Notes: generated by a model not told the origin, from the sequence alone. A stretch of DNA of 64,000 nucleotides from Lampropedia hyalina DSM 16112 (GCF_900129055.1 NZ_FQUZ01000006.1:44756-108755); one strand, 5' to 3'. Shown: positions 10,017 to 19,628, numbered from the stretch's first letter. Translations and numbers: made by a program.

Positions 10017-11189
10017 TCAGGGCCAGGGAAGGTCTGCCAGCGGATAGGCCACATCCCAGCCCAATCCCCCCAGATACAGGGAACCCAGCACCAGCCACGC
10101 CACCGCCCAGCCCTGCGTGCGCAGCACCTGGCACAGTGAGGCACAGGCACGGCGGTCGCACAGGCACAGCAGCAGCGTCAGTCCATGCAGGTTGAACACA
10201 GCCCAGGCCCACCAGCGGTAAAAATCAATCGCCACCGCATACAGGCCCAGTGCCGCCAATGCAGGCACGCACACCCACAGCAGGCGTGCCTGCCCGGTGC
10301 GATGCAACTGCCGCAGCCACAAGCCCCCCAGCCAGCCATACGGCACGATGCAGAAAACCGCCAGAGCCAGATGGTCAAACAGTTGATCGCGTGCCATCAC
10401 ACGCTCCAGCACCCACGCCCAGTTCTGCTGCCCGCTGCCCGCATACACCACGGCAAAGGATTCGCGCACCAGCCAGCCTCCGGCCAGTGCCTGTTGCCGT
10501 GCGAAATCCTGCTCCAGCAGCCCCCCGTCACGCGCCCCAAACCCCAGCACCAGGGCCATGTTCAAAGCCATGCAAGCGACAAACGCCCCATACCATCCCC
10601 ACCCGGCACGGCCATGCCGATACACCCACCACGACAACAGCGGTGGGATGAACAGCAGCAAGCTCGCCTCGTGCACCCACAGCGCAAGCCATGCCAGCAC
10701 CGTCACCACCGCAAAAAGCAAAGCCCCCTGACGCAAGCCATGCACCGCACCCATGGCCAGCAATACCAGTGCCAGCGCGGGCATGTCCAGTCGGCCCTCA
10801 TCCAGCACCATGTGCTGAAGCGTAGCCGAGCTGGCAGCGAACAGCAGAGCCAGCCACGCCACACCGCGATCGCATCCACTTTGCCGATACAAACGCCAGA
10901 ACAAACAGGTGAACAGCAGCCAGACCGCCGCCGTCAGCGACAGGCTCACCCCCCGAATCCAACCCGCATCGGGCACCAGCTCCCACTGCCGCAGCACCTC
11001 TCCCACCAAACCGCGCTTGACGAAACCCTGCTCGTAGTCAATCCACCACGCAGTGTTGGCGTACACCGGCGTCCACCATGGCAAAGAACGCCACACTGCC
11101 AACCCCGACACCAGCAGATACAGCAAGGCAAAGCCCCAGACCTCCCCTGGAGCCGTGCGCGATACCATCACCCGAGTTGCCACCGTCAA
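10017..11189 (-). CDS. Multi-pass membrane protein of unknown function
   Basis: The 390-residue product has about ten hydrophobic segments separated by short loops, with a basic N-terminus and a large aromatic content. The arrangement recalls GT-C-type or polysaccharide-related membrane proteins: ANTAWWIDYEQGFVKRGLVGE lies in the first extracytoplasmic loop and LDEGRLDMPALAL between mid segments. No diagnostic motif was seen, so this is only a resemblance. Its start overlaps the stop of the zinc metallopeptidase gene by four bases (11186-11189), so the two are co-translated. Its 3' end faces rluB. Confidence 0.7.
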   Translation of the reverse strand: MTVATRVMVSRTAPGEVWGFALLYLLVSGLAVWRSLPWWTPVYANTAWWIDYEQGFVKRGLVGEVLRQWELVPDAGWIRGVSLSLTAAVWLLFTCLFWRLYRQSGCDRGVAWLALLFAASSATLQHMVLDEGRLDMPALALVLLAMGAVHGLRQGALLFAVVTVLAWLALWVHEASLLLFIPPLLSWWVYRHGRAGWGWYGAFVACMALNMALVLGFGARDGGLLEQDFARQQALAGGWLVRESFAVVYAGSGQQNWAWVLERVMARDQLFDHLALAVFCIVPYGWLGGLWLRQLHRTGQARLLWVCVPALAALGLYAVAIDFYRWWAWAVFNLHGLTLLLCLCDRRACASLCQVLRTQGWAVAWLVLGSLYLGGLGWDVAYPLADLPWP

Positions 11190-12379
11190 GCCAGCTCCAC
11201 CTGATACCCCCGCGTCTTGCGGCGCACAATGTTGTGGATGAAGCCCAGCTTGTGCAACACCGGCGTAGCCAGGGCAAACGGATAGGCATCGTCCTGCCCC
11301 AGACTGCGATTCAGATTGTTGAGCAGCAACGACACGCCCATGCCCTGATTGAGCAGTGCGGTGATGTCCTGATCCTGCTGCCCTGCATCCGCCTGTTCCG
11401 CCTGCAACATCACCTCATAGGGATCCTGACACTGGATGGCCGACACGCCCTGCGCCCCGTGGGTTGCAAAGGCCAGTTGGTGGCTTGCCGCCGTCTCCAG
11501 CAAATCCATCAGGTGCAGGTAATGCGCCCAGGTCTCCGCCCAGTCCTCCCACGGGTGCGCCGTGGCATAGCTGCTGATGTACGCGCTCTGCCAGTCGGGC
11601 TTCGGGTTCTGGTAATGCTGTTGCAGGGCCTCGCCATAATCCAGCCGCTCGTCGCCAAACACCTGCCGGCACTCCTCCAGGGCCTGCGCATCGTTCAGGA
11701 AAAACTGATCCCAGTAATAGTGCCCGACCTCGTGCCGGAAATGCCCCGTCAGCGTCCGGTACGGCTCGTGCAAATCCTCGCGCCGCCGCACGCGCTCGGC
11801 ATCATCCGCCTCTGCCACATTGATGGTAATCAGCCCCGACGCATGGCCCGTCATCACCGGGTCTTCGCCCGGCACATCCTCCATGAACTCATACACCGGC
11901 GTCTGCACCCCCACATCGCCCCGCACCCCGGCCTCCAGCCCCAGCTTGGCCAGCGTGTAATACAGACGGCGTTTCGCATCCTCGATTGTCGTCCAGGCCG
12001 CCAGATTGCCTTCCACCGACAGATTCGGAATCACCTGGGTCTGGCGGCAGGAAGCACAGAACCCATCACCATCATCCACCGCCACCAGAAAATGGCAGGA
12101 GCCGTAATCGATGCCATTGCGGCAAAAGCGAAACAGGCCCGCAGGCACAGACCCACCCGAAGCCCCACCCACCACCTGCCAGAGGAGCGCGGCAGGCAGC
12201 GCGTTCACCGCCCCACCGGCCTCGCCAGCGGACTGCGGCAATGCACCTGCCTCGACCGGCTGAACCGCCCACACCGCCAGCGACTGCGGATCAAACCCCA
12301 AGGCATGCTGGCACTGCACACACACCTTGTCCTCGAAAAAAACCAGACTATTGCAGCAGGAACACTGAAAATTCTTCAT
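11186..12379 (-). CDS. Putative zinc-binding metallopeptidase (Peptidase_Mx type)
   Basis: The 397-residue protein opens with a zinc-ribbon-like pair, CSCC...CVQC (residues 6-22), and carries the zincin motif HEVGH in TGHFRHEVGHYYWDQFF (about residue 226), the expected metal-binding and catalytic site. This two-part build and the length match the family annotated as putative zinc-binding metallopeptidases (DUF4344-like/Peptidase_Mx). No signal peptide is present, so a cytoplasmic role is likely. The substrate is unknown. It is coupled to the downstream membrane-protein gene by an ATGA overlap and diverges from yjdM with 130 bases between. Confidence 0.85.
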   Translation of the reverse strand: MKNFQCSCCNSLVFFEDKVCVQCQHALGFDPQSLAVWAVQPVEAGALPQSAGEAGGAVNALPAALLWQVVGGASGGSVPAGLFRFCRNGIDYGSCHFLVAVDDGDGFCASCRQTQVIPNLSVEGNLAAWTTIEDAKRRLYYTLAKLGLEAGVRGDVGVQTPVYEFMEDVPGEDPVMTGHASGLITINVAEADDAERVRRREDLHEPYRTLTGHFRHEVGHYYWDQFFLNDAQALEECRQVFGDERLDYGEALQQHYQNPKPDWQSAYISSYATAHPWEDWAETWAHYLHLMDLLETAASHQLAFATHGAQGVSAIQCQDPYEVMLQAEQADAGQQDQDITALLNQGMGVSLLLNNLNRSLGQDDAYPFALATPVLHKLGFIHNIVRRKTRGYQVELA

Positions 12380-12509
12380 GACGGGCCTCCACTGAAAAAA
12401 TGGACTTCCATCCTACACGGATGACGGAATTTCAACCACTGCGATTCGGGCCACCGCATGCGGTATGCTTGGAGCCTTCCTTTTGGAGCTTCCCGAGAAC
12501 CCACACCCC

Positions 12510-12854
12510 ATGTCCACACTACCCGCCTGCCCCCAATGCCAATCCGAATTCGTCTATGCCGACGGGCCATTGCTGATCTGCCCCGAATGCGCCCATGAAT
12601 GGCCTGCCCAGGCAACGGAAGCGGTCGATGCCGAAGAAACACGCATCATCAAAGACGCGGTAGGCAACCTGCTGCAAGACGGCGATAGCGTCACCGTCAT
12701 CAAAGACCTGAAGATCAAAGGCTCGTCCCAGGTCGTCAAGGTAGGCACCAAGGTGCGCAACATCCGCCTGATCGATGGCGACCACGACATCGACTGCAAG
12801 ATCGACGGCATCGGCAACATGCAGCTCAAATCCGAGTTTGTGAAGAAAGCCTGA
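12510..12854 (+). CDS. yjdM: YjdM/PhnA-family zinc-ribbon protein
   Basis: The 114-residue protein shows the complete family layout: an N-terminal zinc ribbon CPQCQ...CPEC (residues 8-28), then the conserved [18 protein letters not shown]-like segment (here [15 protein letters not shown]) and a C-terminal beta domain ending LKSEFVKKA. The family was named for alkylphosphonate uptake, but its molecular function is not settled. The start at 12510 gives the usual N-terminus MSTLPACP. It stands alone, with hairpins downstream. Confidence 0.92.
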   Translation: MSTLPACPQCQSEFVYADGPLLICPECAHEWPAQATEAVDAEETRIIKDAVGNLLQDGDSVTVIKDLKIKGSSQVVKVGTKVRNIRLIDGDHDIDCKIDGIGNMQLKSEFVKKA

Positions 12855-12875
12855 TGGCTTGCTGCCAACAACAAC

Positions 12876-12898
12876 GGCAGGGGAAGTACCCCCCTGCC
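12876..12898 (+). terminator. Hairpin downstream of yjdM
   Basis: The stem GGCAGGGG/CCCCTGCC lies 21 bases after the yjdM stop. There is no T-run, so it may act as an RNA 3'-end stabiliser or a weak terminator. Confidence 0.4.
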
Positions 12899-12911
12899 CC
12901 AACCATCCATT

Positions 12912-12933
12912 AAAAGGCGGGTCAAGACCCGCC
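12912..12933 (-). terminator. Rho-independent terminator of the XRE gene at 12960
   Basis: Read on the minus strand, a perfect 8-bp stem (GGCGGGTC/GACCCGCC) with a two-base loop is followed by TTTT. It lies just beyond the stop of the minus-strand XRE regulator. Confidence 0.7.
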
Positions 12934-12959
12934 CTAGAACCCGCCGCATCAAAGTGTCA

Positions 12960-13325
12960 CTATTGCGCGTTATCCATTAGTGTTGTTGCACAGATCGCGT
13001 CTTCTATTTCGGCTCTCCAGCTCGCCAACATCATTCTCCGCTGCGGCTGCGGCAAGTTTTCCAATTGCAACAACAGCGCGGCTGTTTCGTCATCTTCACA
13101 GTACAGATAAGCCAAAGGCACACCGAGTGCCCGTGCAATCAGTCTTGCTGTTTTCACTGGCGGCTCATGGGTACCCAACTCATATCGGCTGATCCTGGCC
13201 CGACTGGCAGACTCGTCGATGCCGATCTGCACACCCACTTTTTCCTGCGACCACTCCAACATCTCACGCCTTGACCGCATCCTGCGGCCTAAAACGGTAC
13301 TGCTGTGCATAGTCTCGAAATTCAT
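12960..13325 (-). CDS. XRE-family transcriptional regulator
   Basis: The 121-residue protein has an HTH_XRE domain at about residues 12-72 (LGRRMRSRREMLEWSQEKVG, then SRARISRYELGTHEPP, then LIARALGVPLAYL), followed by a short helical tail. The C-terminal YCEDDETAALLLQLENLP pattern is common in these small repressors. It lies 63 bp beyond the 3' end of the DUF3686 ATPase gene, on the same strand. The gap is AT-rich and could hold its own promoter. It may regulate the stress operon or only its own gene; neither is shown. Confidence 0.85.
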   Translation of the reverse strand: MNFETMHSSTVLGRRMRSRREMLEWSQEKVGVQIGIDESASRARISRYELGTHEPPVKTARLIARALGVPLAYLYCEDDETAALLLQLENLPQPQRRMMLASWRAEIEDAICATTLMDNAQ

Positions 13326-13388
13326 GTCACGAGTTTCGTATTTGATTTAAATAACATCTACAACTGCGCATCTGACATAATATAAAAA

Positions 13389-16300
13389 TTATTTATCATC
13401 AAAATTCATCCGCTCAAACGCCTTGTCCACCACTTCGGTATGTCGCACCCGTTCGCTCTTTTTTCCCGTGGTGGTGCTCAAGATGTCCAGTTGTTCCTGA
13501 ATCGCGGTGGCGATTTGCAGTAATACACGGTGCAGTCCGAGTTGCTGGCGGCGGCTGTCGGCCAGGTGTTGCTGTACCGGGTGCAGGGCGGTGGCGACCA
13601 GTTGGCCGAGTTCGCGGGCGGCTTGCAGGTGCTGGTCGTTGGAGCTGTCGGCTGCTGCTGTGGCGGGCTGCTGGGTGCTCTCGTGCAGTTGTTGCAGGAT
13701 AGCGGCCACGGTGCGGGCCAGGGTATGGCTGGCTTGTTGCTGGCCGGAGCCAAGCTGTTGCAGGCTTTGCAGCAGGGCATCCCACGGGGTGGCCGTTGGG
13801 ATGGGCTGGCTTTGTTGCCATGCGGCATGGGCACGCGTGGCTTCCACCAAGTCCAGCAATTGCGCAACGATCTTGCCGCCGGTATCCGTATCCGCTCCAC
13901 CGATGGCCTGAGTGCGCTGGAAGTTGCGTTTGATCTCCTGCCAGCGTGCTTGCTGGTCTTCGCTCACATGGCCGCGCAGTTCGGCGAGTTTGAGCAGGTT
14001 TTCTTCCGCGCCGGTGGTGAGCAGTTGCGATTCGCCCTGGTAGTGGTCTGTGAGCAGTTGCTGCATTTCTGCCGGGTTCATGACGCTGGTGATTTTCTCG
14101 GCCAGTTTGTTCATGTTGCGGTAGCTGCCTTGCAGTTTGAAGGGTGGCTCGGTGCGGTAGGCATCGGCCTGTGCGGCACTGGCGATGTATTGCTGGTTCA
14201 CGCGGTACACAACTTCGCGTACCTGCAACATGCGCTCCAGCACGGCTTCGATTTCGCGCAGTTCTGCCGCGCTGTAGTCGTGGCTGAGTTCGTTGCTGGA
14301 GAAGTCCCTGCCTTGCACCTTGCCCACCAGCAGGTACAAGTCCTTGAGGTCGCGCGTGGCCAGCGGGGCAAGTACCGGGTTGCTGGTGAGGCTGTTTTCA
14401 ACGTAGCTGAGTTTGAAGGTGTCTTCCATGCCACCGAGCACATCGCCGAGGTTGTAGATGTCCGCGCGGTTGGCCAGCATGTCGGGGATTTTGAAGACTT
14501 CGCCCGATTCGGTGTAGGGGTTGCCGGCCATGACGACGCAGAACTTCTTGCCGCGCATGTCGTAGGTTTTGGTGCGGCCGCGCCATACGCCTTCGATACG
14601 GCGGGTGCCGTCTGAGAGCGAGATGAATTTCTGCAAGAACTCCGGGTGGGTGTGCTGGATGTCATCGACGTAGAGCATGACGTTGTTGCCCATTTCCAGC
14701 GCGAGGTTGAGCTTTTCCAATTCTTGGCGGGCAGTGGCATCCGGGGCTTGTGCAGGGTCGATGCTGCGCACTTCGTGACCCAGCGCAGGGCCGTTGATTT
14801 TCATGAAGATGAGGCCGAGCCGGTTAGCAACGTATTCCATCAGCGTGGTTTTGCCATAGCCGGGCGGCGAGATCATCATCAGCAAGCCCATCAGGTCGGT
14901 ACGCTTGTTCTCGCCCACCGTGCCCATTTGCTTGGCGAGGTTGTCGCCAATCACGCCCAGATAAACGTCGTTGATGAGTTTGTTGCGCACGAAGCTGGTG
15001 AGCGGGCGCGGCTTGAATTCTTCCAGCCGCATGGCTTCGCGCTGTTCGGTGAGGATGCTCTGGCGCAGTTGCTGGTAGCGGCGCAGGCCGGGCAGGAACT
15101 GGTGCTGGTGCCAGTGGGCGCGGCGGGCGAAGTCGTCTACGCCCAGTTCCAGCGTGCCTTCATGAATGCGCGGGTGTTGTCCCAGCAGGCCAGTGATGGT
15201 GGTGCGCAGTTCCACCTGCAAGATGTCGTGCGGCAGTTCCGGCTGGAGCAGCAGCAGGGCTGCGGCTTCAGTGGCGTAGGCGGCATGGGCGGCGTGTTCC
15301 GGGCGGACAGCAAGTGCCTGAGCCCAGTGCAGCGCGAGTTCCAGCCGGGCGTTAAGGGGCTGGCTGGCATCGTGCAGGTTTTTTTCCAGTTCGTCCCAAA
15401 GGGCATCGGCCTGCAAGGTGTTTCGCAAGGCATCGCGCAGTGCTGCGGCATGACGCGAGAAGTGCAGGCGCGGTGCGGGCTGGGCAAGCTCTTGCACCAG
15501 ATAAGTCGCGGCCTGTGCAGGCAATGCAGCATCGGCCAGCGGGTGAAGCTGGTTGTGTTGCGCGAAGGTTTGCAGGGCGTGCGCCACTTCTGCCACCAGT
15601 GCCTGATGCGCATCGGTGCTGCCCAGCAGGTTGCGCATGTGCGCAGCGTTGCGGGCGCGTTGCGGCCAGTGGCGGGCTTGCGCGCTGATCTTGAATGCGG
15701 TATCGCTGCCCGCCTGCACTTCGTTCCATAGCAGCACGGCCAAGGCGCGTGCCTGGGCATCGTGGGCCAGCACGCCTGCCTGCTTTTGCAGCGGCAGCAG
15801 CGCGCGCAGAATAAAGGCGGCATCGTGGTCGTGAATGCCGCGTTCGTAGCCTTCGCGGTAGCGTGGCGCGGCAAATTCGCGCACGGCACGCACCAGTTCG
15901 TCGGGTTTGGGCAATAGCGCGGCGAGCGCATCGGCGGTGAGGCTTGGCTCATCATTCTGCGCCGCCGGAGCTTGCAGAATTTGCAGCGCGAGGTATTCGG
16001 CGCGGCTGAACTGGGCGGATTCGGATTCGAGTGCCACGTCCCAATACTCGCGCAGTTCGGCCAGTTCCGGGCGTTGTAATGGTTCGAAATAATCGGTGCC
16101 GACCAGATGCAGATTGAGGTTGCCTGCGCGGGGCATCAGCGTCAAATCCAGCACCTGGGTATTGACGGAGAAGCGATGCCGCCCCAGCCGGATGACGTTG
16201 CCACCGCCCTCAAACAAGTCGCTGCGGTCACGCAGTGCGCGCACGGCCTGGTCGCGCACGGCCTTGAGACGGGCTTCCACATCGTCGGCCTTGACGCTGT

Positions 16301-18815
16301 CTTGCAGTTCACGCAGACGGTCGGCGAGTTCGCGCAGTTTCAGAATCAGCGCGTCGCCCGCAAAGAAGGCATTGAGCGTGTCTGTGTCCTGCACACGCTC
16401 GGTGCGGCGCGGCAGGCCGTCGAGGATGCGCACGGCGGCATCGAACACGCCTTGCGCCTTGCGCTGGCGTTCGTCCAGCAAGGCTTGCTTATGAGTCTCG
16501 AAACTCTCCAGCAGTTCTTCGCGCTTGCCGATGATGTCGGTGAGGAATTGCTCGTGCTCGCCAAACTGGCTTTCCAGTTCTTCCAGTTGCACCAGCAGGC
16601 GTGAGAGTTGCTCGTCGCATTTTTCCGGGTCGGTGGCAAGGGCCAGGCCGCTGGCAATGCTCTGGCCGAACAGCGCGAATTGCGCCCCGAACTGCGCCAC
16701 CTGCTCGGCTGCGCCCATACCCCGGCGTTTTTGCTCGGCACGGGCACGGCTCTGGTTCAGCGCGGCATAAATCTCGGAAATGCCCTCGACGATGCGGGTG
16801 CGCTGCGTGGGGTCGTCCACCTTCAGCACGGCCATCAGCTCCGAGAGCGTATCCAGCTCAGTAGCAACGGCCTGCATCTGCGCCAGTGGCTCATTGATCT
16901 GCGGCGTGGTGGTGGCTTTCTGCACCGCGTCGTCCAGTGCCTTCAAGCCTTCGGTATAGGGTTTAAGGGCATCGTCGCCCGCCAGAAAGGTGGCGGTGCG
17001 GGCGGCCACCTCGGTGTGCGCGGCTTCCAGCTCGGCCTGCATGGCATCGACGGCGGCGGTGTCGATGTAGCGCAAATCGCGCACGGTCATCAGGCGGCCG
17101 CGTTGCTGGCCCAGTTGCGCCAGTGCCTGAACGTAGTCGCGCGTTTGCTTCCAGTCGGCGCGGCGCATTTCGGCCAGCAGGCTGCGCTGGCGGGTTTGCA
17201 CCTCAGTCATCTGGCGCGTGGTTTCGGCGCGGATGCTTTCGACTTTTTCGTATTCGTCCAGCACGGCTTCGCCGGTGGCAACAATTTCGTGCAGCAGCTT
17301 GGGCAGCTTCTGGAAGTGGCCACCCTCTTCCATCCAGTGGTAACGCTCGAACAGGCGGCGCGTGCTGTCGATCAGGCGTTCGTAGCGGTTGGCAGAGATC
17401 TCATCGGCATTGATCTCGCGCACCAGGCTGACGAGTTCGGAGATACCACGCACCAACTCGGCATTGCCGATGCGCCCCAGCGGCGTGTTGCGGGCGGGCT
17501 GGCGTGCGGCGAATTCTTCCGTGGCAAACGGCGTGCGCCAAATTTGCATGGCGTGGATGCGCGTCGGTTCGCCCGATTCGCTGCTGAAGATGACCATGCG
17601 GCCATCTTCCAGCCGCGCATAGCCCTGGCCGATTTGCGGTGCCTGCAACTCCCGCGCTATCAGGTTGTAGGTGAACAGGGCCATGCGGCCGCTTTCCGGC
17701 GCGTAGAAAACGTAGAGCACATCTTCGCCATTGGGCGAACGGTAGCTGCGCTTGTAACGCATGCCGCTCATGTCTTGCGTGAACGTGCGGTATTCACCGT
17801 TTTGCAGGTAATAACCACCGGGGAAGATGATGCCGTGGTCTTCGGGCAACTGGATGCAAGCCAGCCCGATGGCATCAATCCGCACCACTTTCTGCGTGAG
17901 CGTGTTATAGACGAGGTAACGCCAGTCCTGCTCGCGGTAGGGCAGGATTTTGAGCAGGATCAGGCTGCCCACGCGGGCGTATTCCACCTTGGCATCGTCC
18001 AGTGATTGCGAAGCATCCTGCACGGCTTCGCGCCAGATGCCAAGGCCATCGTTGGTGTTGTCCTGAATCTTGACGGTGAGGTCGCCGCCGATGGTATCGA
18101 CAAACACCGTATCCAGAATGTTCAGGTGCGGGTAGCGACCTTGCACGGCATTCTCGCGGCCCACCGCCGTCCATTCAAAATCGAACGGCGCGGGCAGGGC
18201 AATGTCGCGCTCGCCACGATTGTCGATGTATTGCACGGTTTTGCCATCGGGCGAAATCGACCAGCGAAACACGCGGTTGTCGCCCAGCTTCTCGCCAATC
18301 TGGAAGGCCGCCAGCAGCTTGCCATCTTTCACGGTCAGTTGCAGCAGCCGTGCGCCCTTGTAATAGGTGTACAACTCGCGAAAATCCTGCACAAAGCTCT
18401 GCTGTCCCAGGAAGGTCTGGCGCACATCCACCGGCACCACGTCGTAGCCCGCCTCGCTGCCTTCTGCATCCGCGCCCTCTTGCAGGCGGTACATGGAAAA
18501 CACATCTTCAATGCGCGTTTCCTGCTTCAGCCCCAGAAAAACGTTGTAGCCAAACAGCAGCGTATCGCCCACCTGCACAATGTCGCGCCCAACACAGTTG
18601 TTGTCGGTGCGCACCCGCAAACGCCCCAGCAGGGCCATCTGGCTGCTGCCGAATTCGGCCAGCCGCAGTTCATTGACCTGCTGCGCCAGCCCATGCAACC
18701 GCCCACCCTGCTCGGCCAGGCGTTTTTGCAGCACTTCGTAGGCTCCACCGCTGGCGACGGCCTGGTCGATGAGGGAGGTATTGCTCGATTCAGCACTGTT
18801 TTTCTGGGATGACAT
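13389..18815 (-). CDS. Giant DUF3686 AAA+ ATPase ('DNA repair ATPase' family)
   Basis: The 1808-residue product has three parts. The N-terminal region (about 1-430) is beta-rich with propeller-like repeats and contains the DUF3686 signature. The middle is helical and coiled-coil (about 450-880). The C-terminal part is an AAA+ module with Walker A PPGYGKTTLMEYVANRLGL (about residue 1315) and Walker B VMLYVDDIQH (about 1382), plus the segment VVMAGNPYTESGEVFKIPDML expected near sensor 1. It ends in a helical Gln/Ala-rich tail. No nuclease or transmembrane part was seen. It is the last and largest gene of the ten-gene operon, 14 bases after hepT, with AAAAGGAA as ribosome site. The 'DNA repair' label is historical; the role is unproven. 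Its partners suggest remodelling of a membrane-linked stress complex. Confidence 0.85.
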   Translation of the reverse strand: MSSQKNSAESSNTSLIDQAVASGGAYEVLQKRLAEQGGRLHGLAQQVNELRLAEFGSSQMALLGRLRVRTDNNCVGRDIVQVGDTLLFGYNVFLGLKQETRIEDVFSMYRLQEGADAEGSEAGYDVVPVDVRQTFLGQQSFVQDFRELYTYYKGARLLQLTVKDGKLLAAFQIGEKLGDNRVFRWSISPDGKTVQYIDNRGERDIALPAPFDFEWTAVGRENAVQGRYPHLNILDTVFVDTIGGDLTVKIQDNTNDGLGIWREAVQDASQSLDDAKVEYARVGSLILLKILPYREQDWRYLVYNTLTQKVVRIDAIGLACIQLPEDHGIIFPGGYYLQNGEYRTFTQDMSGMRYKRSYRSPNGEDVLYVFYAPESGRMALFTYNLIARELQAPQIGQGYARLEDGRMVIFSSESGEPTRIHAMQIWRTPFATEEFAARQPARNTPLGRIGNAELVRGISELVSLVREINADEISANRYERLIDSTRRLFERYHWMEEGGHFQKLPKLLHEIVATGEAVLDEYEKVESIRAETTRQMTEVQTRQRSLLAEMRRADWKQTRDYVQALAQLGQQRGRLMTVRDLRYIDTAAVDAMQAELEAAHTEVAARTATFLAGDDALKPYTEGLKALDDAVQKATTTPQINEPLAQMQAVATELDTLSELMAVLKVDDPTQRTRIVEGISEIYAALNQSRARAEQKRRGMGAAEQVAQFGAQFALFGQSIASGLALATDPEKCDEQLSRLLVQLEELESQFGEHEQFLTDIIGKREELLESFETHKQALLDERQRKAQGVFDAAVRILDGLPRRTERVQDTDTLNAFFAGDALILKLRELADRLRELQDSVKADDVEARLKAVRDQAVRALRDRSDLFEGGGNVIRLGRHRFSVNTQVLDLTLMPRAGNLNLHLVGTDYFEPLQRPELAELREYWDVALESESAQFSRAEYLALQILQAPAAQNDEPSLTADALAALLPKPDELVRAVREFAAPRYREGYERGIHDHDAAFILRALLPLQKQAGVLAHDAQARALAVLLWNEVQAGSDTAFKISAQARHWPQRARNAAHMRNLLGSTDAHQALVAEVAHALQTFAQHNQLHPLADAALPAQAATYLVQELAQPAPRLHFSRHAAALRDALRNTLQADALWDELEKNLHDASQPLNARLELALHWAQALAVRPEHAAHAAYATEAAALLLLQPELPHDILQVELRTTITGLLGQHPRIHEGTLELGVDDFARRAHWHQHQFLPGLRRYQQLRQSILTEQREAMRLEEFKPRPLTSFVRNKLINDVYLGVIGDNLAKQMGTVGENKRTDLMGLLMMISPPGYGKTTLMEYVANRLGLIFMKINGPALGHEVRSIDPAQAPDATARQELEKLNLALEMGNNVMLYVDDIQHTHPEFLQKFISLSDGTRRIEGVWRGRTKTYDMRGKKFCVVMAGNPYTESGEVFKIPDMLANRADIYNLGDVLGGMEDTFKLSYVENSLTSNPVLAPLATRDLKDLYLLVGKVQGRDFSSNELSHDYSAAELREIEAVLERMLQVREVVYRVNQQYIASAAQADAYRTEPPFKLQGSYRNMNKLAEKITSVMNPAEMQQLLTDHYQGESQLLTTGAEENLLKLAELRGHVSEDQQARWQEIKRNFQRTQAIGGADTDTGGKIVAQLLDLVEATRAHAAWQQSQPIPTATPWDALLQSLQQLGSGQQQASHTLARTVAAILQQLHESTQQPATAAADSSNDQHLQAARELGQLVATALHPVQQHLADSRRQQLGLHRVLLQIATAIQEQLDILSTTTGKKSERVRHTEVVDKAFERMNFDDK

Positions 18816-18829
18816 GGCTTGGGTTCCTT

Positions 18830-19243
18830 TTACTGGTCGTGCAACAGCAAGTTTTGGCTGTATTGCAGGAATTCATCCAGATGCTGCTCAATGATGCGCA
18901 CCACAATGGGCAGGTGCAGCTTCTGGTAATCGTGTACGGCAATGTTGCGAAAGCCCACCATGCGCTGGAGTGCCGCAGCCAGATCGGAGGAAATCCAGCC
19001 TGCCTGGGCCAGCAGAGCGAATACGTCGCGTGCACTTTGTGGCACACCCAACCGCTCGCGGCGAATCACATGCTGCCCCATGTCCAATGCCGCTTCACAG
19101 GCACGCTGAATGTTGAGAATAGCGGCATCCTGACGGGTGAAATCGGCGGCAAAACCGGCTGGGTCGGTGGCGTATTCTTCGCGGGCACGGGCCACACAAC
19201 GCTCAATCGTTGCTGCTTTATTGAGTAAAACGTCATCGACCAT
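18830..19243 (-). CDS. hepT: HepT-like HEPN toxin ribonuclease
   Basis: The 137-residue all-helical protein carries the exact HepT signature RX4HXY as RNIAVHDY at residues 99-106. Arg99 and His104 are the expected ribonuclease residues, and Tyr106 is the tyrosine that MntA-type partners modify with AMP in characterised HepT/MntA pairs. The start at 19243 (MVDDVLLNK) was chosen because it overlaps the end of mntA by about 11 bases; the frame runs further upstream only inside mntA. Its place between a NYN nuclease gene and the AAA+ ATPase gene, all in one transcript, is unusual for a toxin-antitoxin pair. Confidence 0.9.
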   Translation of the reverse strand: MVDDVLLNKAATIERCVARAREEYATDPAGFAADFTRQDAAILNIQRACEAALDMGQHVIRRERLGVPQSARDVFALLAQAGWISSDLAAALQRMVGFRNIAVHDYQKLHLPIVVRIIEQHLDEFLQYSQNLLLHDQ

Positions 19244-19628
19244 AAACGGTCCCTCTTTCCTGAATATCAGACAGCAGTCTTGCACGGGCAGCATCCAATG
19301 CAGTTTTTTCACTCAAAATCGCAGCCTCAAACAATGCAGCCTGATGATCGGCCTGCCACCAACACTGACCTGTAGTAATGATCTGATACTGCATGACTGT
19401 GGAAGCTGCCCGCAAATCCAGCAGATCGACATGGCACCCGACAATGTCCGCCAGATCACCAGCCACATCAAACAGCACCATCACATCGGCATAACCTGCC
19501 ACCAGAACGGCCAGATCAAGATCGCTGTCCGGCCCCGCCGTACCTTGAATCCGACTGCCAAAAGCGTAGATGGCCAATAGCTTGGGAATTCGGTCTTTCA
19601 GCACCTGCACCAAGATGTCTTTTTTCAA
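19233..19628 (-). CDS. mntA: MntA-like minimal nucleotidyltransferase antitoxin
   Basis: The 131-residue protein has the nucleotidyltransferase motif GSX10DXD: Gly24-Ser25 in AFGSRIQG, and Asp36 and Asp38 in SDLDLAVL. A third acidic residue for the metal site is in CHVDLLDL near residue 68. In characterised pairs MntA transfers AMP to the HepT tyrosine and so neutralises it. The start is TTG at 19628, overlapping the stop of the NYN gene by four bases, so it depends on upstream translation. A non-ATG start and tight coupling suggest limited, co-ordinated expression. Confidence 0.9.
   Translation of the reverse strand: MKKDILVQVLKDRIPKLLAIYAFGSRIQGTAGPDSDLDLAVLVAGYADVMVLFDVAGDLADIVGCHVDLLDLRAASTVMQYQIITTGQCWWQADHQAALFEAAILSEKTALDAARARLLSDIQERGTVYGR

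Noticed and set aside
16608-18005. Several plus-strand ORFs opposite the DUF3686 ATPase gene
   Set aside because: They carry no domain and mirror codon bias of the ATPase gene.
13389-18815. ATPase as a condensin or SMC-type DNA repair protein
   Set aside because: Coiled coil is in the middle and the AAA+ module is single and C-terminal; no SMC head or hinge arrangement.
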